Assembly: GCF_001592965.1 (NCBI RefSeq)
Contig: NZ_LRPC01000028.1
Coordinates: forward strand, 930,001 to 994,000
Source: Roseivirga spongicola
Lineage (GTDB): Bacteria; Bacteroidota; Bacteroidia; Cytophagales; Cyclobacteriaceae
Reading direction: 5' to 3'
DNA: 64,000 nt
A program made the position numbers and the translations under genes. This document shows, one piece after another, positions 53,082-61,963 of the stretch; the stretch's first letter is position 1, and the number at the start of each line of letters is the position of its first letter. Under the pieces are notes generated by a model, which saw nothing but the letters and a program-made list of their open reading frames with translations, did not search any database and was not told the DNA's origin.

Positions 53082-54146
53082 TTAAACGTCAAAATTCAAT
53101 TTTACTGTTTCTGTTTTCGGGTAGCTCTGGCAGCTGAGTACCATGCCATTGGCCAATTCGTCTGGCTCTAAGGCATAATTTACTTCCATATCTACCGAGC
53201 CTTCTTCTACCTTACATATACAGGTGCTACAAACGCCACCTTTACAGGCGTAAGGTAAATCTAGACCATTGAGGATGGCTACATCCAAAATAGATTCACG
53301 TGAGTCGTAAGGGAAAGTGTAATTATTTCCATCTAACACCACGGTAACCTCACTTTTGGCCTGCTCATGCGTTTGCTCTTTCTTCTTACCTCCTCCTAAT
53401 TTACCTAAAGGAGAAGTAAAAAGCTCCATGTGAATCTTCTTTGTTGGAACTTCCAACTCTAATAATGAGTCTCTGATGGACAGCATCATTGGTTCTGGGC
53501 CACAAGTGAAGAATTCATCTACTGAGTCTACATTGAAGAAGACTTGTGCAAATCGCTTCACCTTCTCTTGATCAATATAGCCTTGGTACATATCCATTTC
53601 TACCACCTCATCGCTTAAGACGTGGTGTAGAACAAACCTGTTCATGTATTTATTTTTAAGCGCTTCTAGTCTTTCCTGAAAGATGATAGAAGCAGATTTT
53701 CTATTGGCATAGAATAAGGTGAAATGGCTATTTGGTTCTGTTCTTAAGGTAGTCTCTATGATGGAAATGATTGGTGTGATACCACTACCTCCGGCAAAAG
53801 CCACATAGGTTTTCTCGTTTTCAGGATTCAACTCTGAGTAAAAACGTCCGTTTGGAGGCATTACCTCCACCATATCACCCACTTTGAGCTGGTCATTAGC
53901 AAAATTAGAAAACAAGCCACCCTCTACCCTTTTAATGGCTACCGTCAATTCATTGTCTAAAGGACATGAGCAGATAGAATATGAACGCCTCACCTCGTCA
54001 CCATTTATAGTCTCTCTTAGGGTAAGATATTGCCCTTGCTTATACTGAAAATCGTCCTTTAGATTCTCAGGAATATCGAAAGATACCGCTGCTGAATCTT
54101 CAGTAGGATGATATAAGTCTTTGACTTTTAATGGATAGAATGCCAT
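53082..54146 (-). CDS. paaE: 1,2-phenylacetyl-CoA epoxidase, reductase subunit PaaE
   Basis: 354 residues. An FAD-binding domain ([35 protein letters not shown]), an NADPH-binding domain ([27 protein letters not shown]) and a C-terminal plant-type [2Fe-2S] ferredoxin domain with Cys ligands in [17 protein letters not shown] plus the later Cys in MVLSCQSYP. It passes electrons from NADPH to the diiron centre of PaaA. Here it is the first structural gene, 57 bases after the tetR stop and 16 bases before paaA, which differs from the common paaABCDE order. Confidence 0.96.
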   Translation of the reverse strand: MAFYPLKVKDLYHPTEDSAAVSFDIPENLKDDFQYKQGQYLTLRETINGDEVRRSYSICSCPLDNELTVAIKRVEGGLFSNFANDQLKVGDMVEVMPPNGRFYSELNPENEKTYVAFAGGSGITPIISIIETTLRTEPNSHFTLFYANRKSASIIFQERLEALKNKYMNRFVLHHVLSDEVVEMDMYQGYIDQEKVKRFAQVFFNVDSVDEFFTCGPEPMMLSIRDSLLELEVPTKKIHMELFTSPLGKLGGGKKKEQTHEQAKSEVTVVLDGNNYTFPYDSRESILDVAILNGLDLPYACKGGVCSTCICKVEEGSVDMEVNYALEPDELANGMVLSCQSYPKTETVKLNFDV

Positions 54147-54169
54147 AACACTAATTTACTCTAGTTAAA

Positions 54170-54187
54170 AACTAACCAATATTAGTT
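54170..54187. promoter_or_regulatory. Candidate TetR-type operator upstream of paaE
   Basis: AACTAA-CCAATA-TTAGTT is a 6+6 inverted repeat in the 57-base gap between tetR and paaE, about 25-40 bases before the paaE start. A weaker ACTA..TAGT pair lies next to it (54150-54165). The position suits repression of paaE onward by the TetR protein encoded just upstream. Confidence 0.45.
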
Positions 54188-54203
54188 AATGTTCGAAAAA
54201 AAA

Positions 54204-54794
54204 TTAAGCCTTTTTCAAAATTCCTTTAAGAATGCCCTGCTTCAAATAGGCCTCCATTTCTAAACGATTATAATTCTTATATCGTGCGCACCAAGCATAA
54301 AGCGACCTGAGCGTAGAGAGAATCATAAACAGCATGAAGTTAACATCCATTTGAACTACATCGCCTTCAAACATGGCTTGCTCCAAAATTTCTTTGAACT
54401 GGTTTTCGTAGCTATCGCGAAGCTTTACATATTCCAATCTCTCATCAGCCTCAAGGTGTGTCCACTCACTGAGCATCAACGACATAGCATCTGGATTGAC
54501 CACCGTAAGTTCGATATGGAGAGAAATGACCCGATCTATTTTATCTAATGAACTTAAAGAAGACGCATGAATTTCGTTGATTCTATGGTTGAACTCCCTG
54601 GCATTATTCATCACCAAAATAGATAAGAGCTCATGCTTCGATTTGATATGGTTATAAAGGCTAGGCCCTTCCATTCCCACCTTTTCGGCAATTTGTCTTA
54701 GCGAAGCCCCTTTAAAGCCTCTGGTTCTGAACAATTTAGCCGCCTGTTCTAAAATCTGCTGCTTACGCGAAGTGAGGCCATCCGTTGGTTTCAT
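54204..54794 (-). CDS. TetR/AcrR-family regulator, probably of the paa genes
   Basis: 196 residues from the ATG ending at 54794 (MKPTDGLTSRKQQILEQAA); a TTG further up is rejected. Residues about 10-55 are the TetR helix-turn-helix: AKLFRTRGFKGASLRQIAEK, VGMEGPSLYNHIKSKHELL. The C-terminal ligand domain is helical (DAMSLMLSEWTHLEADERLE). In other bacteria PaaR-type TetR proteins repress paa genes and are released by phenylacetyl-CoA. Its position at the head of the run and the adjacent palindrome support that role here. No paaX (GntR-type) regulator is present. Confidence 0.88.
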   Translation of the reverse strand: MKPTDGLTSRKQQILEQAAKLFRTRGFKGASLRQIAEKVGMEGPSLYNHIKSKHELLSILVMNNAREFNHRINEIHASSLSSLDKIDRVISLHIELTVVNPDAMSLMLSEWTHLEADERLEYVKLRDSYENQFKEILEQAMFEGDVVQMDVNFMLFMILSTLRSLYAWCARYKNYNRLEMEAYLKQGILKGILKKA

Positions 54795-54962
54795 GGGCGA
54801 AAAATAGTGAATAATATTTTGGTGCAATCATTTATCACGCTCATCCAACTCTGAATGGGCTCATAGCACTCACTTTAAATTAACTAGTTGTTTACCACCA
54901 ATTTGGATTTTGGTCTGTCATCCTTCAGCAAATATCTCGAGATTAGAGTAAAATACAACGCA

Positions 54963-55862
54963 ATGAAAAATCTATTCAACACCCTCTTAATCAGCGCACT
55001 AATCCTATCTTCAAGCTTAGTAAATGGTCAGCAAGCAAGATTTAAAGACCATCTCCGAATTGATGTTCAGAGTCCTAACCTTCCTATTTACTATAAGTAC
55101 TCAGAAAACGATTCTACCACTGTCACCATTGAATTGAGTTATGACAACTTCTACACTAAGAGTTTTCTTAAGAACGAAGAAATGGCATTATCCTTTTCAG
55201 ATTCTGACCGAACCACAGTCTCACAAGGCAACGGAGGGGTTTATCGAAAAGCTAACTACAAATGGAAAGGCGATACCTTGTTTCTAGATTTCTATCCTTA
55301 CTGGAATAAAAATGAATCTACAGGCCTAAAATCACCTATAGGTGTCACTGATATTGAAAGGCAACACCCTAAAGGCGGTACCTACTTTATAAAAATACCG
55401 AACAGGACCTCTTTGAAAGTGAGCACCAGAGCTGTAGCGGTTGGGGCTTTAACTGTTCCATTCAGATTACACTTTAATGGTAGAAACAGCGACAGTGACT
55501 ACTTATTTACAAAAGATTTAAACGTAGGATTCTATGTGGGACTTGAAAGAGGATACAAATCATTCTACAACAGCAAGTATACCGATAAGGAATCGAGCAC
55601 TACCCTAGTTTTTAGCTTTTTTAGCTTGTTGAGTGGACAAAGCCTAAAGCCAGGTAATACTTCTGACAGATACCCTGAAGGCAAAGAAACGTTTGAGGCA
55701 TTCTACTCTCCGGGACTCATGACAACTCTAGCTTTTGGAGACATTCAATTAATAGCCGCCTTTGGAGTAGACCTCCCCCTATCTAATAACGCGAGTCAGT
55801 GGGATTTCTCAAGACGACCATGGGTAGGATTTGGTGCTGGCTACTCTATTTTCAAGCGATAG
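54963..55862 (+). CDS. Exported hypothetical protein
   Basis: 299 residues from the ATG at 54963 (MKNLFNTLLISALILSSSLV, a signal peptide cleaved near NGQ). Upstream in-frame codons exist but spoil the signal. The mature part is beta-rich, with YYKYSENDSTTVTIELSYDN, LHFNGRNSDSDYLF and amphipathic strands LNVGFYVGLERGY, MTTLAFGDIQLIAAFGVD and PWVGFGAGYSIF near the C-terminus, which look like outer-membrane barrel strands. I do not recognise the family. It converges on the ankyrin gene with a 12-base gap. Confidence 0.7.
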   Translation: MKNLFNTLLISALILSSSLVNGQQARFKDHLRIDVQSPNLPIYYKYSENDSTTVTIELSYDNFYTKSFLKNEEMALSFSDSDRTTVSQGNGGVYRKANYKWKGDTLFLDFYPYWNKNESTGLKSPIGVTDIERQHPKGGTYFIKIPNRTSLKVSTRAVAVGALTVPFRLHFNGRNSDSDYLFTKDLNVGFYVGLERGYKSFYNSKYTDKESSTTLVFSFFSLLSGQSLKPGNTSDRYPEGKETFEAFYSPGLMTTLAFGDIQLIAAFGVDLPLSNNASQWDFSRRPWVGFGAGYSIFKR

Positions 55863-55874
55863 GGATACGATCTA

Positions 55875-56348
55875 TCAACTTATGGCTCGTAGAAAATAAG
55901 TATTTCCTTGTTTTTCAGCATGATCTGAAGGCGTCAGACCTTTGTTGTCCTTTATGGTTGAATCGGCTTTGGCGGCTATGAGCATATCAATGATCTCTGG
56001 CTTGCCATAGCCTGCAGCGTAAGTCATTACATTAGCTCCGTTGATGTTCTTAGCTTGAGTAGATGCTCCTTTATCGAGCAAGTAACGGACAATTTCCGGA
56101 TAGCCTTTAAAGACAGCCCCCATCAAAGCTGTATTGCCTGCTCCATCTACATCATTGATTCTGGCACCTTTTTCCAAAAGCGACTTGAGTATTTCAAGCT
56201 GATCGAAGTATGCAGCCATAATTAGAGGAGTAAATCCTCTTTCATCTGGTTCGTTTACTAAATCAGGGTTTTCATTGATCAGGTTAATAACGGTTTCCCT
56301 AGAACCCGTACGAATTGCTTGCTGTAATTCTGCTACTAACTCTTTCAT
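55875..56348 (-). CDS. Ankyrin-repeat protein
   Basis: 157 residues from the ATG ending at 56348 (MKELVAELQQAIRTGS). Four ankyrin repeats of about 33 residues follow: DERGFTPLIMAAYFDQLEIL, DGAGNTALMGAVFKGYPEIV, NINGANVMTYAAGYGKPEII and the partial KDNKGLTPSDHAEKQGN. No signal peptide from this start. Small ankyrin proteins bind partner proteins; the partner is unknown. It lies about 90 bases downstream of the flavin reductase-like gene on the same strand and may be read from the same transcript. Confidence 0.9.
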   Translation of the reverse strand: MKELVAELQQAIRTGSRETVINLINENPDLVNEPDERGFTPLIMAAYFDQLEILKSLLEKGARINDVDGAGNTALMGAVFKGYPEIVRYLLDKGASTQAKNINGANVMTYAAGYGKPEIIDMLIAAKADSTIKDNKGLTPSDHAEKQGNTYFLRAIS

Positions 56349-56441
56349 ACTTAGCCTATTTTTGACCTGAAATTCACACTGTTCTACACTTAAAACAAAT
56401 TGATTATTTAGAGACAGTATTGATGAAAACAATAAAACAAT

Positions 56442-57077
56442 TTAAGCTTCACTCTTAAAATCATTTACCCTTGCATAAGGATATGTATCTATTTTATTGA
56501 GTCTGTAGTAAGTATTTAAGCCAGAAATTCCGGCAAGATTGAGTTTATCAAGTTCTAGATATCCTTCTGAAGTTATGGCATCTTCTTCAACAATCAGGTG
56601 TTGGATTTCGCCCACCAATAGGATGGTCCCGTTTTGACGAATAGGATATTGATCTACCAGTTTAAGCCCCATTTTAAGCTTGCTCTGTTGAACAAATGGT
56701 GCGTCAAAACCATCTACATACTCAGGTATGAAACCACAGGTTTCGAATTCGGATTCCTCCTCTTCAAATTTGGCAGAGGTGTAGTGTGCCTCTTTGGTCA
56801 TTTCGGCACCTACTGCATTGATGGTATAAACACCACTTTCTTCAATATTGGAAAAGGTATGTCTTGGCACTTCATCGGTTGGCCTGGTAACCATTCCGAT
56901 CAGTGGCGGATTGCTCCCCAAGTGTACCACAGAAGAAAAAATAGCCAAGTTTTCAACACCTTGACTATTTTTTGTGCCTATCAAATTGGCGGGTTTAATG
57001 CCAGTAACTGAATTAATCAGGTTCAGTCGGTAAATTTTATCTAGCGATTTTATTTCGTTTCCGTTCAGCTGCATCAT
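56442..57077 (-). CDS. Flavin reductase-like / FMN-binding split-barrel protein
   Basis: 211 residues. The flavin reductase-like pattern is visible: LINSVTGIKPANLIGTKNSQ, GVENLAIFSSVVHLGSNPPL, IGMVTRPTDEVPRHTFSNIE and GVYTINAVGAEMTKEAHYTS. The C-terminal NKIDTYPYARVNDF is commonly seen in Bacteroidota members. Such proteins bind FMN and may reduce free flavin or act as FMN-dependent oxidoreductases; the substrate is unknown. It is downstream of the PNPOx-like gene (about 60 bases) and probably belongs to the TetR-controlled run. Confidence 0.88.
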   Translation of the reverse strand: MMQLNGNEIKSLDKIYRLNLINSVTGIKPANLIGTKNSQGVENLAIFSSVVHLGSNPPLIGMVTRPTDEVPRHTFSNIEESGVYTINAVGAEMTKEAHYTSAKFEEEESEFETCGFIPEYVDGFDAPFVQQSKLKMGLKLVDQYPIRQNGTILLVGEIQHLIVEEDAITSEGYLELDKLNLAGISGLNTYYRLNKIDTYPYARVNDFKSEA

Positions 57078-57136
57078 TGATATTTTAGAACCAACTCGAG
57101 CCGAAAGAAACTGTTCAAGCTCCAGCTAAAAATCAT

Positions 57137-57763
57137 TCAGCCCTTACTCTCATTTGCGCCAATTTTATTACGAAGATCTCTTAGTTCCTCTTCTAAAGAC
57201 TCTATGTAATCCGTTTGATTTTGGAGAACTTCCTGAATTTGTTCTTCTGTATACCGTGGTGTAATGTGCTGAGGACAATTCCAATCGAAGGCCTCAATGT
57301 GGTAGAAAATAATGCGCTCCGGTTTTGCTTTGTAGCCATCAGTTAATAAAGACGACTCTAATTCCGGTCTTTCTCCGAGTTCTACTACTTCAGCTTTGGC
57401 ATAAACCTTTAACCTAGCTCGGTTTGGGTAGTCCATTAAAAATAAGGCTACCTTATTACTATGATGAAGATTGCCTAAAGAAATGTATTGACGGTTACCG
57501 GAAAAATCTAGGAAACCCAGAGTTCTGTCATCAAGCACTTTTAAAAAGCCTTTAGGCCCTCCTCTGTGTTGAATATATGGAAAGCCATTTTCTCCAATAC
57601 TCGCTGCGTAAAAACTATCACGCTCATTTACAAAGCGAGCCTCGTTTTCTGTTAAACCGCTGTAAGAGCTAAATCTCTCAACTCTTTCGTAGTTTCTGCG
57701 GCTGCCATACTTCTCTTGAAGAGATCTAATTGCATCTGAAAATGCCAATTTTGCATAGTTCAT
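57137..57763 (-). CDS. Pyridoxamine 5'-phosphate oxidase-like FMN-binding protein
   Basis: 208 residues. A PNPOx-like split-barrel domain is indicated by ARFVNERDSFYAASIGENGF, PYIQHRGGPKGFLKVLDDRT, LGFLDFSGNRQYISLGNLHH and NKVALFLMDYPNRARLKVYA. A C-terminal coiled-coil tail follows (EEQIQEVLQNQTDYIESLEE). Members bind FMN, F420 or heme; they are usually not the vitamin B6 biosynthetic enzyme. It starts 10 bases after the DUF1348 gene stop, so co-transcription is likely. Confidence 0.9.
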   Translation of the reverse strand: MNYAKLAFSDAIRSLQEKYGSRRNYERVERFSSYSGLTENEARFVNERDSFYAASIGENGFPYIQHRGGPKGFLKVLDDRTLGFLDFSGNRQYISLGNLHHSNKVALFLMDYPNRARLKVYAKAEVVELGERPELESSLLTDGYKAKPERIIFYHIEAFDWNCPQHITPRYTEEQIQEVLQNQTDYIESLEEELRDLRNKIGANESKG

Positions 57764-57773
57764 ATCACTAAGT

Positions 57774-58184
57774 TTATAGCTTCCTTTCAGACTCTAGAAT
57801 TGGCAGGTCATTAATGCTTGCATAGCGCTTCTGCATTAATCCATTTTCATTGAACTCCCAGTTTTCATTACCATAGGCTCTGAACCAATCGCCTGCTTCG
57901 TTTTGGTACTCGTATTCAAAACGAACAGCAATTCGGTTATCGGTATGCGACCAATATTCCTTCTTGAGCTTATAGTTTTTTTCTTTCTTCCATTTCTCTG
58001 AAAGAAAAGAACGAATCTCTTCGCGCCCGTTGACAAACTGTGAACGATTTCTCCATTCACTGTCTATTGTATATGCCATAGAAACTTTCTGAGGATCTTG
58101 GCTATTCCAAGCATCTTCTGCCATCTGAATCTTTTGCTTGGCAGTTTCTTCGCTAAATGGTGGTAGTGGGTATTTTTTTTCCAT
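57774..58184 (-). CDS. DUF1348 (NTF2/SnoaL-like) protein
   Basis: 136 residues from the ATG ending at 58184 ([20 protein letters not shown]); an upstream start would add 15 unlikely residues. The alpha+beta barrel of the SnoaL/NTF2 superfamily is indicated by [59 protein letters not shown] and [23 protein letters not shown]1348 proteins are small, often next to redox enzymes. No catalytic role is established. It is placed between the membrane protein and the PNPOx-like gene with gaps of 50 and 10 bases. Confidence 0.92.
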   Translation of the reverse strand: MEKKYPLPPFSEETAKQKIQMAEDAWNSQDPQKVSMAYTIDSEWRNRSQFVNGREEIRSFLSEKWKKEKNYKLKKEYWSHTDNRIAVRFEYEYQNEAGDWFRAYGNENWEFNENGLMQKRYASINDLPILESERKL

Positions 58185-58234
58185 TGTAATTACTTTAAAA
58201 GAACTTGGGACAAGCACTGCCTGTCCCAAGAGAA

Positions 58235-58681
58235 TTAACCTACACTCACTTGTTTTGACTTCTTCGATTTTATCAAAGCATAGTCGATAATTAATGTTAA
58301 TGGAATGGCATAAGCCCAGTGTCTCACCATGGTAATAACAGGAATCATTGGGCTAAGCTTGAGCCCTGCCACTCCTGCCCCTAAAAGTGGGAACATAAAG
58401 AACCAAACTAATGCTACGGTTTCTGCCGAAGCAAAAATGGCTGCTTTTGCCCACTTAGGCCCCCAAAGTGAAGGCGCAATACCTGCATATAGAATGGAAA
58501 GCAAGACTCCGTTTCCGTAGTGACCTGCTACTCCGTATGCTAAGCCCAAGCCAGTCTTCTCACCTATCAGGGCGGGAATATCCCACCATTGACCAGTAAA
58601 CATTAGACCTACAATATCGAATGCTAGCGTACCTAGTACACCCGCAATAATGGCGTTTTGCCAGTTGATTTTATTTTGCAT
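58235..58681 (-). CDS. Small membrane protein
   Basis: 148 residues with four membrane segments (about 10-30, 55-72, 80-105 and 118-138). It starts [20 protein letters not shown] and ends in a basic cytoplasmic tail ([11 protein letters not shown]). The [20 protein letters not shown] stretch and the final [18 protein letters not shown] are notable. I do not recognise a family. It lies 56 bases downstream of the CMD gene in the TetR-headed run. Confidence 0.75.
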   Translation of the reverse strand: MQNKINWQNAIIAGVLGTLAFDIVGLMFTGQWWDIPALIGEKTGLGLAYGVAGHYGNGVLLSILYAGIAPSLWGPKWAKAAIFASAETVALVWFFMFPLLGAGVAGLKLSPMIPVITMVRHWAYAIPLTLIIDYALIKSKKSKQVSVG

Positions 58682-58737
58682 GACCTGTGGTTAAAATCCA
58701 TTCGGAAGCGTTAGGCCTCCGAATGAACTGGTGTGAA

Positions 58738-59286
58738 TTAAGCTTCTACTGTATCTAGTTCTTGAGCTATAGGAAAGTCTACTGGAACTTGAGTGAGGTT
58801 GTGCAGGTAGTTCATCACCACTTTATCTGCAATGGCTACCACTACATCTACTAAAGCTCCTTTGCTGTAGCCAGCATTAAAGAAGTTTTCTAAAGTAGAC
58901 TCACTTACCTGACCTCTGTTCAGGTTAATCTCTGAAGCCAATTTTACCAGTGTATCAAACTTCTCATTGAAAGAAGCTTTACCACTTCTAAGCTCAAGAA
59001 TCTGGTCATCTGTAAAACCATTCATTTTACTGATTGCAGTGTGCGCACTTTGGCAATACGTACAGTTGTTGCCTTGGCTAACCACTAGGTTTACCACTTC
59101 TTTTTCTTTGTTAGAAAGAGATGTTTTAGACTGCTGTAATTGTAGGTAATTTCCTAGAGCAGTGTCTGAGTAAGCCATGGTGGCATAAAGGTTTGGAACA
59201 AAGCCCAATTGGCTTTTCAAATTGTCGAAGATTTGCTGATTGCTTTCTCCTACTTCTTCTCTTGTTGGTACGTTAAAGGTTTTCAT
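58738..59286 (-). CDS. Carboxymuconolactone decarboxylase (AhpD-like) family protein
   Basis: 182 residues from the ATG ending at 59286 (MKTFNVPTREEVGESNQQIF); an upstream TTG-type start is rejected. The AhpD-like redox motif Cys-x2-Cys-x3-His is intact in NNCTYCQSAHTAIS. Family members use this pair for peroxidase or disulfide reductase chemistry. Upstream helices (NLYATMAYSDTALGNYLQLQ, LSNKEKEVVNLVVSQ) match the usual fold. It is the first target gene after tetR, with a perfect-arm palindrome about 57 bases before its start, and is therefore probably induced when the TetR protein is released. Confidence 0.93.
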   Translation of the reverse strand: MKTFNVPTREEVGESNQQIFDNLKSQLGFVPNLYATMAYSDTALGNYLQLQQSKTSLSNKEKEVVNLVVSQGNNCTYCQSAHTAISKMNGFTDDQILELRSGKASFNEKFDTLVKLASEINLNRGQVSESTLENFFNAGYSKGALVDVVVAIADKVVMNYLHNLTQVPVDFPIAQELDTVEA

Positions 59287-59342
59287 AATTTTTTGTTTTT
59301 GTTGTTTCAATTTTTGCCTGACTTCAGGCGATATGAAAAACA

Positions 59343-59358
59343 AACAGACAGGTCTGTT
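59343..59358. promoter_or_regulatory. TetR operator upstream of the CMD gene
   Basis: AACAGAC-AG-GTCTGTT is a 7+7 palindrome in the 90-base gap between the tetR stop and the CMD start. A 12-of-14 match lies upstream of tetR itself (59957-59970). The ACAGAC..GTCTGT form is common for TetR-family repressors. Confidence 0.7.
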
Positions 59359-59376
59359 CTTTTAGTTCAAAAAATT

Positions 59377-59937
59377 TTAACCTTTTTCGATAATTTCTTC
59401 AGACATGGCTCTAGCAGTCTCTATTGGCCATTTTTCATTAAAAACTCTTGCTTCCATTAGTGCCGCCTCGTACATCATATATAAACGATTCGCCATATCG
59501 CTAGGGTCTTTAGCAGTAACATTTTCTTCAACCAACCTTAGAAACCAGGCCTTCATGGCTTTCTTCTGCCGAATTATTTCTTCCATCATCAGCTTATCGT
59601 CTTTAGAGATTTCGGCAATGGTGTTCAAGCTCCAACATCCCCTAAAAGAGCCTGACTCAAAGAAGTCAGCGACATGGTCTATTATTGCTAGCAGTTTTGC
59701 CTTGCCTTTTGGCTGAGCATCTATTCGAGCCGAAAGCTTTTTATTCGCCTCAATCTCCATATGAATGAGATACTCCACCCCTATTTCTTCCTTAGATCTG
59801 AAGTGCTGATACATACTTGCTTTGGCCACACCAGACTTTTCTAGTATTTCATTAATACCGGTTCTGTTGTAGCCATTTTTGTAGAAGAGCTCAGAAGCAG
59901 TCTCCACAATTCTTTCCTTCACTGGTCTCTTTTTCAT
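59377..59937 (-). CDS. TetR/AcrR-family transcriptional regulator
   Basis: 186 residues from ATG 59937. N-terminal helix-turn-helix: MKKRPVKERIVETASELFYK, NGYNRTGINEILEKSGVAKA and SMYQHFRSKEEIGVEYLI. The C-terminal part (FESGSFRGCWSLNTIAEISK) resembles the TetR_C domain of regulators that respond to electrophiles or oxidants, and has one Cys in that region. It heads the run CMD, membrane protein, DUF1348, PNPOx-like, flavin reductase-like. Palindromes before its own start and before the CMD gene suggest autoregulation and control of the run. Confidence 0.9.
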   Translation of the reverse strand: MKKRPVKERIVETASELFYKNGYNRTGINEILEKSGVAKASMYQHFRSKEEIGVEYLIHMEIEANKKLSARIDAQPKGKAKLLAIIDHVADFFESGSFRGCWSLNTIAEISKDDKLMMEEIIRQKKAMKAWFLRLVEENVTAKDPSDMANRLYMMYEAALMEARVFNEKWPIETARAMSEEIIEKG

Positions 59938-59956
59938 ATCACAAATTTATTAATAA

Positions 59957-59970
59957 ACAGACAAGTATGT
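59957..59970. promoter_or_regulatory. TetR operator upstream of tetR (autoregulation)
   Basis: ACAGACAAGTATGT lies about 20 bases before the tetR ATG and matches ACAGACAGGTCTGT upstream of the CMD gene at 12 of 14 positions. A second weaker palindrome, GTATGTATACAT, overlaps its end. Confidence 0.6.
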
Positions 59971-60013
59971 ATACATGTTCAATTTCCTAAGAAATCAGCT
60001 TCTGCCCAACTCA

Positions 60014-60937
60014 TTATTTGACCGCAAACCTTACAGCCGTTTTGTACTCCAACGGATCTGTAGAAGACGGGTCATTAAGGTACTCCTCGAACGGGTGAAT
60101 GCCTTTTTTAGCCTTAAATGCTTTACTCCTTTGCAGATTCATCATCATAGACCAAGCATTGCCTAAATGCTCATAAGGCCCTGTGTGTATTACGCTATAA
60201 GTCTCAATTGCCGGAATTTCGCCCTTTACGAAATCTCCAGGAAGGCTTGATGGAATAGAGCTAACAGGCACTCCAACTGAGTATTGGCAAGTACCTTTCC
60301 CAAACTTCCATTTATGATAAATTGATACTGGATTGCCGGCAATTATATCCTTTTTATCATCCATGAATGCCCATAACTTCTCAAAGTCCTTTGTCATGGC
60401 ATCAGACATATCTGCAATCTTGCATTCTGTCTTCAAGCCAATGTATTGACATCCGCTGTACGTTCCAGATTTTTCTATTTCTAGCTTAGAGTGCACTTCA
60501 CCATCCTCCACATAGTCTTTCAAGAGCTTTAGGCCTCTTTCATAATCCATACCTATAAAAGCTTCCATCATGCTCTTCATGAAAAGCATAAAGAAGGGCA
60601 TTGAGCTGTCCATTGTCCAAGTAACCTTAGTTTTATCACCCACAGGCTTAAGGTTAAAGCCCACTTTTGCTTTAGACTTCCATGGCTTTAGAAACACCAA
60701 GTCTATTGCCAAGCTCTCATTTTCCTTTTCTGAAGTAATGGTCATATTTCCTGAACCAGTTCGCTCCCCCTCCCACTCATAATACTTGGCATCATCTCTC
60801 ACAATAACTTTTGTCTCTGGCTCCAGAATTAGCCATGGCGACCATGTTTTCCAATGGTTCAGATCATTCAATTTTGGAAACACCTGACCTACAGGAGCGT
60901 TGATCTCGATAGATCGGGAAATATTCATTTTAGGCAT
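60014..60937 (-). CDS. SRPBCC domain fused to GyrI-like effector-binding domain
   Basis: 307 residues. The N-terminal ~150 residues are a START-like SRPBCC domain (NISRSIEINAPVGQVFPKLN, WKTWSPWLILEP, TSEKENESLAIDLVFLKPWK). The C-terminal ~150 residues look like the GyrI-like ligand-binding domain found in AraC/MerR regulators (GTYSGCQYIGLKTECKIADM, CQYSVGVPVSSIPSSLPGDF, AIETYSVIHTGPYEHLGNAW). There is no DNA-binding domain, so it is probably a cytoplasmic small-molecule binder. It lies upstream of the TetR-headed run on the same strand but is separated by the autoregulatory operator. Confidence 0.88.
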   Translation of the reverse strand: MPKMNISRSIEINAPVGQVFPKLNDLNHWKTWSPWLILEPETKVIVRDDAKYYEWEGERTGSGNMTITSEKENESLAIDLVFLKPWKSKAKVGFNLKPVGDKTKVTWTMDSSMPFFMLFMKSMMEAFIGMDYERGLKLLKDYVEDGEVHSKLEIEKSGTYSGCQYIGLKTECKIADMSDAMTKDFEKLWAFMDDKKDIIAGNPVSIYHKWKFGKGTCQYSVGVPVSSIPSSLPGDFVKGEIPAIETYSVIHTGPYEHLGNAWSMMMNLQRSKAFKAKKGIHPFEEYLNDPSSTDPLEYKTAVRFAVK

Positions 60938-61146
60938 AGCTGATGAGTTTTAAGAGGAATGAAGATATGATTTTTGTTCAACAGTTGTTTAAAGCAAAGG
61001 CAAGTATTGCCAAACCTTTTCATTTTAAAAAAATGCTTCCCAAATCGGAAAAGCGATCACCGACAAACACTACATTTGGGGCATAATAGGCCATTTTCGG
61101 CCTTGGCACTTCAATTGAACAACAACAGACAAAAATTCAAAAAACC

Positions 61147-61818
61147 ATGAAAAACAAACTGAAACTATTTGCAATCACCCTTTTATCTGCCGTGATGCTT
61201 TACGGATGTAATGCTAGTAACTCACTTAAAGGTGCTGGTATTGGTGGAGCTGCTGGTGGTGTACTTGGAGGCGTAATTGCAGGAAAAGATAATACAGCAA
61301 CTGGAGTAATTATAGGATCTGCCATAGGCGGTACAGCGGGTGCCCTAATTGGTAAGAGAATGGACAAACAAGCCGAAGAGCTAAGAGCTGACTTAGAGGG
61401 CGCTGATGTAGAAAGAATTGGAGAAGGTATTAAAATCACTTTCGATTCTGGAATTATGTTCGCTACTAACCAGTCTTCTTTAAATGTTGATACTAAAACC
61501 AATCTTCAAGATTTAGCAACTGTGTTGAAAAAATATGAAGACACGAATGTGCTTATTGAAGGTCATACCGATAGTACTGGTGATGCAGCTTACAACCAAA
61601 CCTTATCAGAAAAAAGAGCTTCATCAGTTCAAGATTACCTAATTAGTTTAGGTATTGACTACAGCAGATTGAGCATGGCTGGATATGGCGAATCTCAACC
61701 AGTAGCAGACAATGGAACCAACGCTGGTAGACAAGCCAATAGAAGAGTTGAAGTAGCTATTTATGCTAACGATAAAATGAAAAGAATGGCAAAAAGAGGT
61801 GAACTTGGTCAAGACTAA
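61147..61818 (+). CDS. OmpA-family lipoprotein with glycine zipper
   Basis: 223 residues. MKNKLKLFAITLLSAVMLYGC is a lipoprotein signal with the Cys at residue 21. A Gly-rich membrane-associating segment follows (GAGIGGAAGGVLGGVIAG, then IIGSAIGGTAGALIGK). The C-terminal OmpA domain (about 100-215) has IKITFDSGIMFATNQSSLN, VLIEGHTDSTGDAAYNQTLS and GYGESQPVADNGTNAGRQAN before RRVEVAIYAN, which bind peptidoglycan. The layout matches YiaD-like proteins that tie the outer membrane to the wall. It is a single gene with its own terminator. Confidence 0.95.
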   Translation: MKNKLKLFAITLLSAVMLYGCNASNSLKGAGIGGAAGGVLGGVIAGKDNTATGVIIGSAIGGTAGALIGKRMDKQAEELRADLEGADVERIGEGIKITFDSGIMFATNQSSLNVDTKTNLQDLATVLKKYEDTNVLIEGHTDSTGDAAYNQTLSEKRASSVQDYLISLGIDYSRLSMAGYGESQPVADNGTNAGRQANRRVEVAIYANDKMKRMAKRGELGQD

Positions 61819-61846
61819 TCACTCTCCATTCTAAATGAAGAACTTA

Positions 61847-61876
61847 AGGAGCACGTTAAACGGTGCTCCTTTTTTT
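61847..61876 (+). terminator. Intrinsic terminator of the OmpA-family gene
   Basis: AGGAGCAC (61847-61854) pairs with GTGCTCCT (61863-61870) around an 8-base loop and is followed by TTTTTT. It is 29 bases after the stop codon. This is the clearest terminator in the window. Confidence 0.93.
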
Positions 61877-61963
61877 GTATTCGAGAGCCATTAATTCCTC
61901 ACAAAAAGGAATAACTGCTCTTTATTAAAAGACTACCTTCGCGAGAACTTAATACCTCAAGAA

